Below, piece after piece: positions 33,337 to 41,715 of a stretch of DNA of 64,000 nt. Position 1 is the stretch's first letter; the number at the start of each line of letters is the position of its first letter. The stretch comes from Clostridioides difficile_D (GTDB lineage Bacteria; Bacillota; Clostridia; Peptostreptococcales; Peptostreptococcaceae): contig OX244046.1 of NCBI GenBank assembly GCA_945861085.1, positions 4,044,919 through 4,108,918 of the forward strand. The letters run 5' to 3'. A model generated the notes under the pieces. The model was given only the letters and a program-made list of their open reading frames with translations. It was not told the DNA's origin and made no database searches. A program made the translations under genes and the position numbers.

Positions 33337-34800
33337 TTACTTATATTCACTTATAATCTTATTTATGTCTACCCCTTTACTATTCCATAGCTCTACAAAA
33401 GCTCTTCCATTAACATTTTTATGCTTATATTTATTATAATATTCATTTAAAGTCTCAAAAAATACTTTATCACCAACTTCTTTTCTTATTTCATTAAATG
33501 CTATTGCCCCTTTTGTATAAACATTTAAACTGTATTCAGTAGAATTTTTATACTCATTTGCTGGTTTAAATATATTTTCACTCAAATAACTTTTTGTCTG
33601 TATCTCCATAGTTTTTATAAGTTTATTTGCCATTTCTTTACCATACTTTTGCTCAAAGTAAACTATTGTAGAATATTCAGTAAGTGCCTCATCCAACCAA
33701 GGTTCACTTATTTCATCATTTCCAACAGCAGAATACCACCATTGATGTGCTGTCTCATGAGCAATAACATATTCTAGTAAAAATTCATTTTTTTCATTAT
33801 ATAAGCTTTGGTCTATCATAACAAGCATAGGATATTCCATTCCCCCTATAAAAAAATCACTTGCTACAACAGAGAATTCTTTGTATGGATATTTACCAAA
33901 TAATTCACTAAATATATTTATTGAATCTTTAGCAACTTCAGTTGCCTTCTTAGAAAACTTCTTATTTAAATTGTATGTATTAATAGCTACTCCTCTTGAG
34001 TCTACTTTATTTACATCAAATTTACTACTTAATATAAATGCAAAATCTCTAACATTTTCAGCTTCTATTTCATACAACATCTTCTTACTGTCATGTTTAT
34101 CATTAACAAGTTTTCCTGTATGAGCAATTTTATATTTGTTTGGAATCAATAGTTTCACATGAAAATCGCTAGTTTCACTATAAAATGGGTCACCAATAGT
34201 TTCATAGCTCTTTAGATTCCATCCTCTTTCATCATTAACACAGGCTATAGGAAACCAATTAGTAACATTTATAGTATTTTCTCCATATCCAAACCTTCCA
34301 ACCGAATTTGGTATTTTTACATTATATTTTATATCTAATGATGTTCTTTCATTTGGTTTTAGTTCTTTACCTAATTCTATTTCTAATATATCATTTTTAT
34401 CCCCTTTAACTTTATATGCCATTTTACTATTATTATTTAATATATTCTTTATATCTATATATCCTTCATTAAATCCATTAGGATAAGCTCTTGTCATTTC
34501 ATTTTTTTCAAAAGGAGCAAAATCTTTTTTTGAAAAAGCATTCGGATATATGTGAAAATATATTTTGTCTATACTGGATTTTGTATTATTTATGTACTCA
34601 ATACTCTGATTGCACATTAACCTCTTAGTTTCGTCATCAAATATAACATCTATATTATATTGATTTATTTTTGAATTAGTTTTTTCTTTGTATGTTTCTA
34701 AACTGTCATCCTTTTCTATAAAGCAACCTATTATTAATACCATAAATAGAATTGCTACTGATAATGTTCTTCTTACTTTTTGGTTGAATTTTATAACCAA
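33337..34800 (-). CDS. M1-family metallopeptidase, probable lipoprotein
   Basis: The 487-residue protein begins with a signal peptide ending in a lipobox (LFMVLIIGCF, Cys at about 26). It contains the M1 aminopeptidase zinc site: YVIAHETAHQWWYSAVGN, then the third ligand Glu in EPWLDEALTEYSTIVYFEQK, and the upstream GGMEYPMLVMI that resembles the GAMEN motif. It should act on peptides at the outer membrane face. Only the N-terminal beta domain and the catalytic domain are present, as in the short bacterial M1 proteins. Single gene with its own terminator. Confidence 0.87.
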   Translation of the reverse strand: MVIKFNQKVRRTLSVAILFMVLIIGCFIEKDDSLETYKEKTNSKINQYNIDVIFDDETKRLMCNQSIEYINNTKSSIDKIYFHIYPNAFSKKDFAPFEKNEMTRAYPNGFNEGYIDIKNILNNNSKMAYKVKGDKNDILEIELGKELKPNERTSLDIKYNVKIPNSVGRFGYGENTINVTNWFPIACVNDERGWNLKSYETIGDPFYSETSDFHVKLLIPNKYKIAHTGKLVNDKHDSKKMLYEIEAENVRDFAFILSSKFDVNKVDSRGVAINTYNLNKKFSKKATEVAKDSINIFSELFGKYPYKEFSVVASDFFIGGMEYPMLVMIDQSLYNEKNEFLLEYVIAHETAHQWWYSAVGNDEISEPWLDEALTEYSTIVYFEQKYGKEMANKLIKTMEIQTKSYLSENIFKPANEYKNSTEYSLNVYTKGAIAFNEIRKEVGDKVFFETLNEYYNKYKHKNVNGRAFVELWNSKGVDINKIISEYK

Positions 34801-34924
34801 AATATCTCCTCCTTTTCAAAATGAATATTGCTAGAAAATATTTACATGCTAATCTTATGACCTTTTATTTGTTTACAGACAAATGTAATATAAAAAATGA
34901 TATAATTTAATCTGAGGTGATAAA

Positions 34925-35983
34925 ATGTTTTTCAAAGAAAGCAATGAAATAGATTTAGGTGAAATTACTATTCCCAATATCTTTATAGATATATTTATGC
35001 CAATGGCGGACGGGTTATACGTAAAAGTTTATCTTTTGGGCTATAGACAAGCATGCGATATTACTTCTAATCCTAAGTTTGACAATAATTCAATAGCCAA
35101 AAACCTAAATATACCATTGTCTGATGTGTTATCTGCTTGGAAATTCTGGGAGGAAAAGAAGATTATAAAAATACATGACAATGGAGAATATGATAGTTTT
35201 AATTATTCAATAGAGTTTTTAGATTTAAAAAATTTCTATATTGAGAATATATTAAGTAATAATTCATCTATAAAATCTAATACAGATCAAGTTGTATCTA
35301 CTTCTGAAAATCCAAGTATTAGAAAAATGTTCAATTCTATAAATAAAATAGTTGGTAGATATCTCGACCCAAGTGAAAAGATAAGCATCATGGATATAAT
35401 GAATAAATACAATATGAGTCCTGATATGATACTTTGTGCCTATGAGTATGTAAAAGATAAAACTGGTACATCAAAACCAGTTAAATACATTGAGGGCATT
35501 ATCAGGAATTGGTATGATTCAAATTTATATACACCAAAGGATGTTGAAGAAAGCTTTTTAGTTAGAAGTGAAAGATATATTCTATATAAAACCATTTTCA
35601 ATGAATTGGGATTCTCAAGACAACCATCAAAATCAGAAAAAGAACTTATGGATACCTGGTTCGATAAATTTGACATGGATATAGACTTGATAATAAATGC
35701 ATGTTCTAAGTCTAAGAATATTTCAAACCCAAGTATATCTTATATAAATGGTATAGTTAGAAATTGGAATGAAAAAAATATAAAAAATTTAAATGATTTA
35801 AAGCAAAAAGAGGAAGAACGTATAGTTAAGGAGAATATTAATAAAAAGCAGATTAATACTACTCAAAACAACAATACTTACAAGAAGACTAAATTTCATA
35901 ATTTCAATGAAACATTCACTCAGTATACCTCTGATGAACTCGATGAGATTATCAAAAAAAGTCAAAAAGAAAAGTTTAAGTAG
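34925..35983 (+). CDS. DnaD/DnaB-like primosome protein
   Basis: The 352-residue protein has an N-terminal winged-helix region (about 20-110) and two DnaD-type domains: SIMDIMNKYNMSPDMILCAY with VKYIEGIIRNWYDSNLYT, and ELMDTWFDKFDMDIDLIINA with SYINGIVRNWNEKNIKN. The duplicated YIxGIxRNW motif is the DnaD C-terminal signature. Such proteins recruit the helicase loader to DNA at the origin and restart sites. It is followed eight bases later by the DnaI-like loader and lies about 3 kb from the helicase dnaB. The ATG has AGGTG upstream. Confidence 0.88.
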   Translation: MFFKESNEIDLGEITIPNIFIDIFMPMADGLYVKVYLLGYRQACDITSNPKFDNNSIAKNLNIPLSDVLSAWKFWEEKKIIKIHDNGEYDSFNYSIEFLDLKNFYIENILSNNSSIKSNTDQVVSTSENPSIRKMFNSINKIVGRYLDPSEKISIMDIMNKYNMSPDMILCAYEYVKDKTGTSKPVKYIEGIIRNWYDSNLYTPKDVEESFLVRSERYILYKTIFNELGFSRQPSKSEKELMDTWFDKFDMDIDLIINACSKSKNISNPSISYINGIVRNWNEKNIKNLNDLKQKEEERIVKENINKKQINTTQNNNTYKKTKFHNFNETFTQYTSDELDEIIKKSQKEKFK

Positions 35984-35991
35984 GTGATTAA

Positions 35992-36984
35992 ATGAATGAA
36001 GATAAAATAAGAAAAATACTTGCTAAATATGCTGAGAGAAGAGATAACAATGAACTCTTATTAGAGCATAGAAAAAATGAGGTATATAATAAAATCCCTG
36101 AAATAAAATCTATAGATGATGAGATTTCTAAAATAGGTCTCAATTTAGCTAAAATAGTACTTTTAAATCCTAAATCTAAAGATGAAATTGTAAATAAGTC
36201 TAAAAAAACTATAGAATATTTAAAAGCAGATAAAGAAAAACTTTTAGTTGAAAATAATATACCTCTTGATTACTTAGAAATAAAGTTTCAATGTGCTTCT
36301 TGTAAAGACAAAGGATTTTTACCTAATGGAGAAAAATGTTCTTGCCTTAAACAAGAAATTGTAAATGAAGCTTATAAAATGTCTAATTTAGATAGAATTT
36401 TAAGTCAGGAAAATTTTTCGAATTTTAACTTGAATATATTTTCTCCTAAGAAAGGTTCTGATGGGGAAATATCTCCTAGAGAAAATATGCTAAATAACTT
36501 GAGTATTTGCGAAAATTTTGTTCATGATTTTAAGAAAGATAATAATGATAATCTACTATTTTATGGTTCTACTGGACTAGGAAAAACATATATGTGCAAT
36601 TGTATTGCAAAGGAACTATTAGATAAAGGTAATGTTGTAATCTATCAAACTTCTTTTAGAATCTTAGATATTCTTGAAGATTATAAATTTAGAAGACACT
36701 CAAATAGTCAAATAAGTGAAGATAATTATAAAAACTTGTTTGATTGTGATTTATTAATAATAGATGACCTTGGTACTGAACTTAATAATTCTTTTACTAG
36801 TGGAGAAATCTTCAACATTGTAAACACAAGACTTGTTTCTGGTAAAAAAATTATTATTTCAACCAATTTAACACCATCTCAGATAGGAAATACTTATACT
36901 CAAAGAACTCTTTCTAGAATTTTAGATAAATTTAGGATTTTAGAATTTACTGGTGATGATTTGAGATGGGAAAGATTCAAATAA
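35992..36984 (+). CDS. DnaI/DnaC-like helicase loader ATPase
   Basis: A 330-residue AAA+ ATPase. It has an N-terminal coiled-coil and a zinc-finger-like CASCKDKGFLPNGEKCSCLK (about 103-122), which in DnaI contacts the helicase. The Walker A is LLFYGSTGLGKTYMCNCIAK, Walker B is LLIIDDLGTE, and the sensor motifs include IIISTNLTP and the final RILEFTGDDLR. It loads the replicative helicase DnaB, encoded at 39919. It forms an operon with the DnaD/DnaB-like gene upstream. Confidence 0.92.
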   Translation: MNEDKIRKILAKYAERRDNNELLLEHRKNEVYNKIPEIKSIDDEISKIGLNLAKIVLLNPKSKDEIVNKSKKTIEYLKADKEKLLVENNIPLDYLEIKFQCASCKDKGFLPNGEKCSCLKQEIVNEAYKMSNLDRILSQENFSNFNLNIFSPKKGSDGEISPRENMLNNLSICENFVHDFKKDNNDNLLFYGSTGLGKTYMCNCIAKELLDKGNVVIYQTSFRILDILEDYKFRRHSNSQISEDNYKNLFDCDLLIIDDLGTELNNSFTSGEIFNIVNTRLVSGKKIIISTNLTPSQIGNTYTQRTLSRILDKFRILEFTGDDLRWERFK

Positions 36985-37014
36985 AGTAGCCCTTAAAAAA
37001 CATTTTTTTATTTT

Positions 37015-37052
37015 TAAATAGAGAGGTAAGAACAAACTTGCTTCTCTGTTTA
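37015..37052 (+). terminator. Likely terminator of the primosome operon
   Basis: GAGAGGTAAG (37021-37030) pairs with CTTGCTTCTC (37037-37046) with two G-U pairs, followed by TGTTTAAAA. The remaining sequence to 37290 is AT-rich spacer with an orphan promoter-like pair (TTGACA at 37156, TATAAT at 37181, 19-base gap). Confidence 0.45.
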
Positions 37053-37293
37053 AAACTTATAACACATAAATCTATCTATCTTTTAATTTTTCTATTTACA
37101 AATCTAATGTATCTTAACATAACAAATCTTTTATATTCTTTTTAATTTATATTTATTGACACTATAAGTTTATTATATTCTATAATGTGCTTCTACGATT
37201 ATTCCAGATTTTAGTTTTAAAACTATAGTGTTACAAGTAATTTAATATTTTATTGCAATTAATTTTTATTTTTAATACAATAAAAATAAAAAT

Positions 37294-37318
37294 TAAAAAA
37301 AGATACTTAAAAGTATCC
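37294..37318 (-). terminator. Terminator of the tRNA operon
   Basis: GATACTT (37302-37308) pairs with AAGTATC (37311-37317) and is followed on the minus strand by TTTTTTTAATTTT. It lies about 40 bases after the last tRNA. Confidence 0.75.
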
Positions 37319-37360
37319 TGTAATATAGAAAATTATATTAATTTAAATTTATGTACTATA

Positions 37361-37435
37361 TGGAGCTGGTGATAGGAATCGAACCTACAACCTGCTGATT
37401 ACAAGTCAGCTGCTCTACCGTTGAGCCACACCAGC
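37361..37435 (-). tRNA. tRNA-Thr (UGU)
   Basis: A full cloverleaf on the minus strand with encoded CCA. The acceptor pairs GCTGGTG with its complement, the anticodon stem is GCTGA/TCAGC around loop CTTGTAA (anticodon TGT), and the T arm has GGTTCGATTCC. Last of four tandem tRNAs. Confidence 0.95.
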
Positions 37436-37469
37436 ATATAATCTAGTATTTATTTTTTACTCCAAAAAT

Positions 37470-37545
37470 TGGTGGGACTAACAGGGCTCGAACCTGTGAC
37501 CCCCTGCTTGTAAGGCAGGTGCTCTCCCAGCTGAGCTATAGTCCC
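37470..37545 (-). tRNA. tRNA-Val (UAC)
   Basis: Cloverleaf on the minus strand: acceptor GGGACTA, D arm AGCTCAGCTGGGAGAGC, anticodon loop CTTACAA (anticodon TAC), T loop GGTTCGAGCCC, encoded CCA. Confidence 0.95.
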
Positions 37546-37549
37546 ATAC

Positions 37550-37624
37550 TGGTGACTCGTAGGGGAATTGAACCCCTGTTACCGCCGTGAAAGGGCGGTG
37601 TCTTAACCTCTTGACCAACGAGCC
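37550..37624 (-). tRNA. tRNA-Glu (UUC)
   Basis: Cloverleaf on the minus strand: acceptor GGCTCGT, anticodon stem CCGCC/GGCGG around CTTTCAC (anticodon TTC), T arm GGGGTTCAATTCCCC, encoded CCA. Confidence 0.95.
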
Positions 37625-37630
37625 ATATTT

Positions 37631-37706
37631 TGGTGATCTATCCGCGACTCGAACGCGGGACACCCTGATTAAAAGTCAGGTGCTCTACCGACTGAGCTAA
37701 TAGACC
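37631..37706 (-). tRNA. tRNA-Lys (UUU)
   Basis: Cloverleaf on the minus strand: acceptor GGTCTAT (one G-U pair), anticodon stem CCTGA/TCAGG around CTTTTAA (anticodon TTT), T arm GCGTTCGAGTCGC, encoded CCA. First tRNA of the operon. Confidence 0.95.
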
Positions 37707-37751
37707 ACATTTTTTCGACTTTTTTCGTCGTTTCTTTCACTCACAAGTTAT

Positions 37752-37780
37752 ATTATAAATGCTACACAATTTTTAGTCAA
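37752..37780 (-). promoter_or_regulatory. Promoter of the tRNA operon
   Basis: On the minus strand TTGACT (37775-37780) and TATAAT (37752-37757) are separated by exactly 17 bases, about 45 bases before tRNA-Lys. This is a strong housekeeping-type promoter. Confidence 0.8.
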
Positions 37781-37944
37781 TAGTTTTTTTATTTTTTTTA
37801 GTATATAATTAAAATCAGCTTATGTTATTTATTTTGAACAAAATTCTTTTAAAAACCTGTAATTATATACGCAAGTTCGACCTTAATTCTAATCAGAATA
37901 TATATCAGTTATTTCAACTGAACAAAAATTTAATATGTATCTAA

Positions 37945-37993
37945 TATAAAAGAGTATCCCTGAAAACTATAATCATTATCTTGAGATACTCTT
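37945..37993 (-). terminator. Terminator of purA
   Basis: AGAGTATC (37951-37958) pairs with GATACTCT (37985-37992), with a TTTTATATT tract following on the minus strand. It lies about 45 bases after the purA stop codon. Confidence 0.6.
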
Positions 37994-38034
37994 CTTTAAT
38001 TATTTACAATTTAAATCATTTAATTAATAAAATA

Positions 38035-39324
38035 TTAAGCAAATATATTTTTTCTTATTATAGTTTGAGCTCTATTAGGTCCAACAGAAACCATATCTAC
38101 ACTTACTCCAACTAACTCTTCTATTTTAGCTATATACTTCTTTGCATTTTCTGGAAGGTCCTCAAAATTATCTACTTGAGTTATATCTTCATTCCATCCA
38201 TCTAATTCTTCATATACAGGTTCACATTTTGCTAAGTCATCTAATGAAGCTGGAAAATCTGTTATTATTTTATCACCTATTTTATAAGATGTACAAACTT
38301 TTATTTTATCAAATCCTGTTAATACATCTAATAACATAAATGAAATACTAGTCAATCCATTAACTCTAGCTGCATACTTAACTATAACTGCATCAAACCA
38401 TCCACATCTTCTTGGTCTACCAGTAGTTACTCCAAATTCATGACCTTGTTCTCTTATTTTATCACCAGTTTCATTTATTTGCTCTGTAACAAATGGTCCT
38501 TCTCCAACCCTTGTAGTATATGCTTTTACTATACCAACAACGTCTTTTATCATATTTGGTCCTATTCCTGCACCAATCGCAAATCCACCAGATGTTGGAT
38601 GAGAAGATGTAACAAATGGATATGTTCCTAAATCTAAATCTAATAAAGTCCCTTGTGCTCCTTCAAATAATACTTTTTTACCTGCTCTTATTGCATCATA
38701 TACAATAACCGATGTATCTGCTACATATTTTCTTATTTGTTCTGCATATCCTAAATATTCATTATACATAGTTTCAAAATCAAATAATTCTTCTTTTCCA
38801 TATATATTTTTAACTATTTCATTTTTAGCATCTATTTGAGCTTTTAATTTTATAGCAAATTTATCTTTATCCATTAGGTCACATATTCTAATTCCAGATC
38901 TCTCTGTTTTATCCATATAACAAGGTCCAATACCTTTTTTTGTTGTGCCTATCTTTAAATCGCCTCTGGCTTCTTCTGACAATGCATCTAGCTCTTTATG
39001 ATATGGGAATATGACATGTGCTCTATCACTTATTTTTATATTTTCTGTACTTATATTATCCGCTTTAAACATTTCCAATTCTTCTAAAAATCCTTTAGGG
39101 TCAAACACTATTCCATTTCCGATTATATTCACTGTATTTGGATTTAAAACTCCAGATGGAATTAAATGTAATGCATATTTTTTACCTTCTACAACTAATG
39201 TATGTCCTGCATTATTTCCACCTTGCCCTCTTACTACTACATCTGCTTGAGTAGCAAGATAATCTATAACTTTACCTTTACCTTCATCTCCCCATTGAGA
39301 ACCAACAATTGCAACTGTTTTCAT
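38035..39324 (-). CDS. purA: Adenylosuccinate synthetase
   Basis: The 429-residue enzyme joins IMP and aspartate using GTP in AMP synthesis. Clear marks: the N-terminal GTP-binding loop VAIVGSQWGDEGKGKVIDYL, the catalytic His in GQGGNNAGHTLV, the IMP-binding GTTKKGIGPCYMDK, and the C-terminal TTGRPRRCGWFDAVIVK. The ATG at 39324 is chosen because AGAGGTG lies six bases upstream, overlapping the alternative GTG. It has its own promoter (39372-39400) and terminator. Confidence 0.97.
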   Translation of the reverse strand: MKTVAIVGSQWGDEGKGKVIDYLATQADVVVRGQGGNNAGHTLVVEGKKYALHLIPSGVLNPNTVNIIGNGIVFDPKGFLEELEMFKADNISTENIKISDRAHVIFPYHKELDALSEEARGDLKIGTTKKGIGPCYMDKTERSGIRICDLMDKDKFAIKLKAQIDAKNEIVKNIYGKEELFDFETMYNEYLGYAEQIRKYVADTSVIVYDAIRAGKKVLFEGAQGTLLDLDLGTYPFVTSSHPTSGGFAIGAGIGPNMIKDVVGIVKAYTTRVGEGPFVTEQINETGDKIREQGHEFGVTTGRPRRCGWFDAVIVKYAARVNGLTSISFMLLDVLTGFDKIKVCTSYKIGDKIITDFPASLDDLAKCEPVYEELDGWNEDITQVDNFEDLPENAKKYIAKIEELVGVSVDMVSVGPNRAQTIIRKNIFA

Positions 39325-39371
39325 GTAATTCACCTCTATATTTTATATACTATCGAACGCTTTACTTACTT

Positions 39372-39400
39372 ATTCTATCAAACATTCGTATTTTTTTCAA
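39372..39400 (-). promoter_or_regulatory. Promoter of purA
   Basis: On the minus strand TTGAAA (39395-39400) and TAGAAT (39372-39377) are 17 bases apart, about 45 bases before the start codon. Confidence 0.65.
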
Positions 39401-39405
39401 CTTTT

Positions 39406-39714
39406 TTAGCATTCTCCAATATTTAACATATATTCTTCTATTTTTGAAAACTCTTCTTTCTGTATTATTTCTTTTTCATATTTTATAACTTTTTCCATAA
39501 ATTTATCCACATCTAAAAGTTTTTCTAACTTACATATGTTAATTATATTCCCAAAGTTTGTATTAGTCATGTTTATATAATACTGATTATCCACAATGTT
39601 AGCATAAACAACAATAGATTCCTTTAGATTATTATCAATTACTCTAAATAAGTTTATTTCATCAAGTACTTTAATTATATTGGGATATATATATTTTAAG
39701 CTTATTTTTTCCAT
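39406..39714 (-). CDS. Hypothetical protein between dnaB and purA
   Basis: A 102-residue, acidic, soluble protein with no domain I recognise. An AGGAGG site lies seven bases before the ATG, which supports real translation. It is predicted mostly helical in its second half (KLEKLLDVDKFMEKVIKYEK). Its start lies 25 bases from the first of seven DnaA boxes (39739-39910), so its promoter may be controlled by DnaA. Confidence 0.75.
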   Translation of the reverse strand: MEKISLKYIYPNIIKVLDEINLFRVIDNNLKESIVVYANIVDNQYYINMTNTNFGNIINICKLEKLLDVDKFMEKVIKYEKEIIQKEEFSKIEEYMLNIGEC

Positions 39715-39738
39715 ATTATTCCTCCTGATAATTAATAG

Positions 39739-39910
39739 TTATACACAGATAAAGCAAGCTAAAAGCTTGCTTTATCTACTTATTCACACTTATCAACAGG
39801 CTACCTGTGGATACTGTGGATAGTTTTTTAGCTAAATTTCAAGGTTTAGACATATTTAGTGACATGTATCCACATTTTTCCTGTAGAAAGAAAGAATGTT
39901 CTGTGGATAT
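39739..39910. promoter_or_regulatory. Cluster of seven DnaA boxes downstream of dnaB
   Basis: Seven 9-mers matching the DnaA box or one base off lie within 172 bases. They are TTATACACA (39739), TTATTCACA (39780), TTATCAACA (39790), and in reverse orientation GTATCCACA (39806-39814) and CTATCCACA (39815-39823). GTATCCACA (39866) and reverse ATATCCACA (39902-39910) complete the set. A 13-base perfect inverted repeat (GATAAAGCAAGCT, about 39748-39777) lies among them. The density equals that of an origin, but no initiator gene is adjacent. Confidence 0.75.
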
Positions 39911-39918
39911 TCGTTAGA

Positions 39919-41247
39919 TTATAGGTCTCTCAACTTATCCCCAAATCTTTGAACTTCACCAAGCCAAACAAGCTCAACAGAACCAGTTTCGCCATGTCTA
40001 TTTTTTGCTATTATCACTTCTCCTATATTTTTACTCTCAGAATCAGCATGATAATACTCATCTCTATATAGGAACATAACTATATCTGCATCCTGCTCTA
40101 TTGCTCCAGATTCTCTTAAATCAGATAGCATAGGTCTATGGTCTGCTCTTTGTTCTGGAGCACGCGATAATTGAGATAATGCTACAACAGGACAGTTTAA
40201 TTCTTTCGCTAATACCTTTAGTGACCTTGATATTTTAGATATCTCTTGTTGTCTACTTTCATTATTACCTTCACCTTCCATAAGTTGAAGATAATCAATA
40301 AGCACTAAATCTAGTCCTTTTTCTATTTTTAACTTTCTACACTTTGACCTTAATTCTGATATTTTTATACCAGGAGTATCATCTATGTGTATTTTTGCAT
40401 CTGATAACACTGCCATAGCATCTATAATTCTAGGCCAGTCATTATCATTAAGTGTTCCAGTCTTTATTTTTTTTAATTCTACACTAGACTGCGAAGATAA
40501 CATACGTTGTACTAATTGTTCCTTAGACATCTCTAAACTAAATACAGCTACAGATGCATCACCCTTTAAAGCTGCGTTTTGAACCAAGTTTAAAGAAAAA
40601 GCAGTTTTACCCATTGCTGGTCTAGCTGCAATTAATATTAAATCAGTCCTTTGAAGACCATTTATTTTTTTGTTTAAATCTTTAAAACCAGTAGTTATAC
40701 CAGTCACATCACTCTTATTAGTGTATAATTTTTCTATCATATCATAGGCATCCATCAAAACTAAGTTTATAGGTTTAAAATCATCACTAGTTTTCTCCTG
40801 TGATATATCAAATATCCTCTTTTCAGCTTGTTCTAACACATCTTCAATCTTAGTTGCTCCACTATATCCTAGATTTATTATTTCATTAGAAGCTTTTATA
40901 AGCTTTCTAAGCACAGACTTTTCTTTTACTATATCAGCATAGTATTTTACGTTTGAAGTTGTCGGCACTATAGTAGAAAGACTTGTAATATAACTGATTC
41001 CTCCAATATCATTAAGATGCCCTTGTTTTCTTAGTTCTTCTGTCAATGTTATCAAGTCTATAGGCTCACCTTTATTACTCAAAGTTATCATACACTCATA
41101 TATTATTTTGTGAGCCTCTTTATAGAAATCATTAGGCTTTATAGTTTCTGTAACTGTTATTATAGCATCTTTATCTAGAAGTATAGAACCTAATATCGAT
41201 TGTTCTGATTCTACACTATGAGGAGGAATTCTCGTCATATCTTCCAT
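39919..41247 (-). CDS. dnaB: Replicative DNA helicase DnaB
   Basis: The 442-residue hexameric helicase has the N-terminal DnaB domain (PHSVESEQSILGSILLDKDA) and the RecA-like core with Walker A LILIAARPAMGKTAFSLNLV, Walker B LVLIDYLQLM, and EISKISRSLKVLAKELNCPV with LSQLSRAPEQRADHRPMLSD. It unwinds DNA ahead of the fork. The ATG at 41247 is six bases after AGAGGTG. It follows rplI by about 20 bases in the usual Firmicutes order gdpP-rplI-dnaB, and its loader (DnaI-like) lies at 35992. Confidence 0.97.
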   Translation of the reverse strand: MEDMTRIPPHSVESEQSILGSILLDKDAIITVTETIKPNDFYKEAHKIIYECMITLSNKGEPIDLITLTEELRKQGHLNDIGGISYITSLSTIVPTTSNVKYYADIVKEKSVLRKLIKASNEIINLGYSGATKIEDVLEQAEKRIFDISQEKTSDDFKPINLVLMDAYDMIEKLYTNKSDVTGITTGFKDLNKKINGLQRTDLILIAARPAMGKTAFSLNLVQNAALKGDASVAVFSLEMSKEQLVQRMLSSQSSVELKKIKTGTLNDNDWPRIIDAMAVLSDAKIHIDDTPGIKISELRSKCRKLKIEKGLDLVLIDYLQLMEGEGNNESRQQEISKISRSLKVLAKELNCPVVALSQLSRAPEQRADHRPMLSDLRESGAIEQDADIVMFLYRDEYYHADSESKNIGEVIIAKNRHGETGSVELVWLGEVQRFGDKLRDL

Positions 41248-41265
41248 CTTAATCACCTCTAGTTA

Positions 41266-41715
41266 TTACTGTTTTTCTTTTACATCCACTCTTATTTTAG
41301 TAGTTACTTTTTGATGTATTTTTATTTCTACAAAAGTTGAACCTAAAGTTCTTATTGGCTCATCTAATAATATTTTTCTTTTATCTACATCTATGTCTTT
41401 TTGTTTCTTTAATTGCTCCGCAATTTCTTTAGCTGTTATTGAACCAAACAGTCTTCCACCTTCACCTGATTTTGAATATATTTCTATATTGATTTCTTCC
41501 ATTTGCTTGCCTAATAAAACAGCTTCTTCATATTCTTTTTGTGCTTTTATTTCTTTAGATTTATTCTTTTCATTTAATTCTTTTATTGCTACACTATCCG
41601 CTTGTACAGCCATCTTTTTAGGAAACAAGAAATTTCTTGCATATCCATCACTTACTTCTTTCATTTCCCCTTTTTTACCAGTTCCTTTTACATCTTTTAA
41701 TAATATAACTTTCAT
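41266..41715 (-). CDS. rplI: Ribosomal protein L9
   Basis: The 149-residue L9 binds 23S rRNA domain V at the base of the L1 stalk. The N-terminal domain MKVILLKDVKGTGKKGEMKE and SDGYARNFLFPKKMAV is diagnostic, followed by the long helix and the C-terminal domain ending in VKEKQ. Its start is directly after the gdpP stop codon, so it is coupled to that gene. Confidence 0.97.
   Translation of the reverse strand: MKVILLKDVKGTGKKGEMKEVSDGYARNFLFPKKMAVQADSVAIKELNEKNKSKEIKAQKEYEEAVLLGKQMEEINIEIYSKSGEGGRLFGSITAKEIAEQLKKQKDIDVDKRKILLDEPIRTLGSTFVEIKIHQKVTTKIRVDVKEKQ

Noticed and set aside
37478..37663. 61-codon frame across the tRNA cluster
   Set aside because: It is a translation of the tRNA genes themselves (Val, Glu and part of Lys) and is a common false call.
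39748..39779. Rho-independent terminator for dnaB
   Set aside because: The inverted repeat is perfect, but no U-tract follows on either strand; it lies inside the DnaA-box cluster and may have another role.
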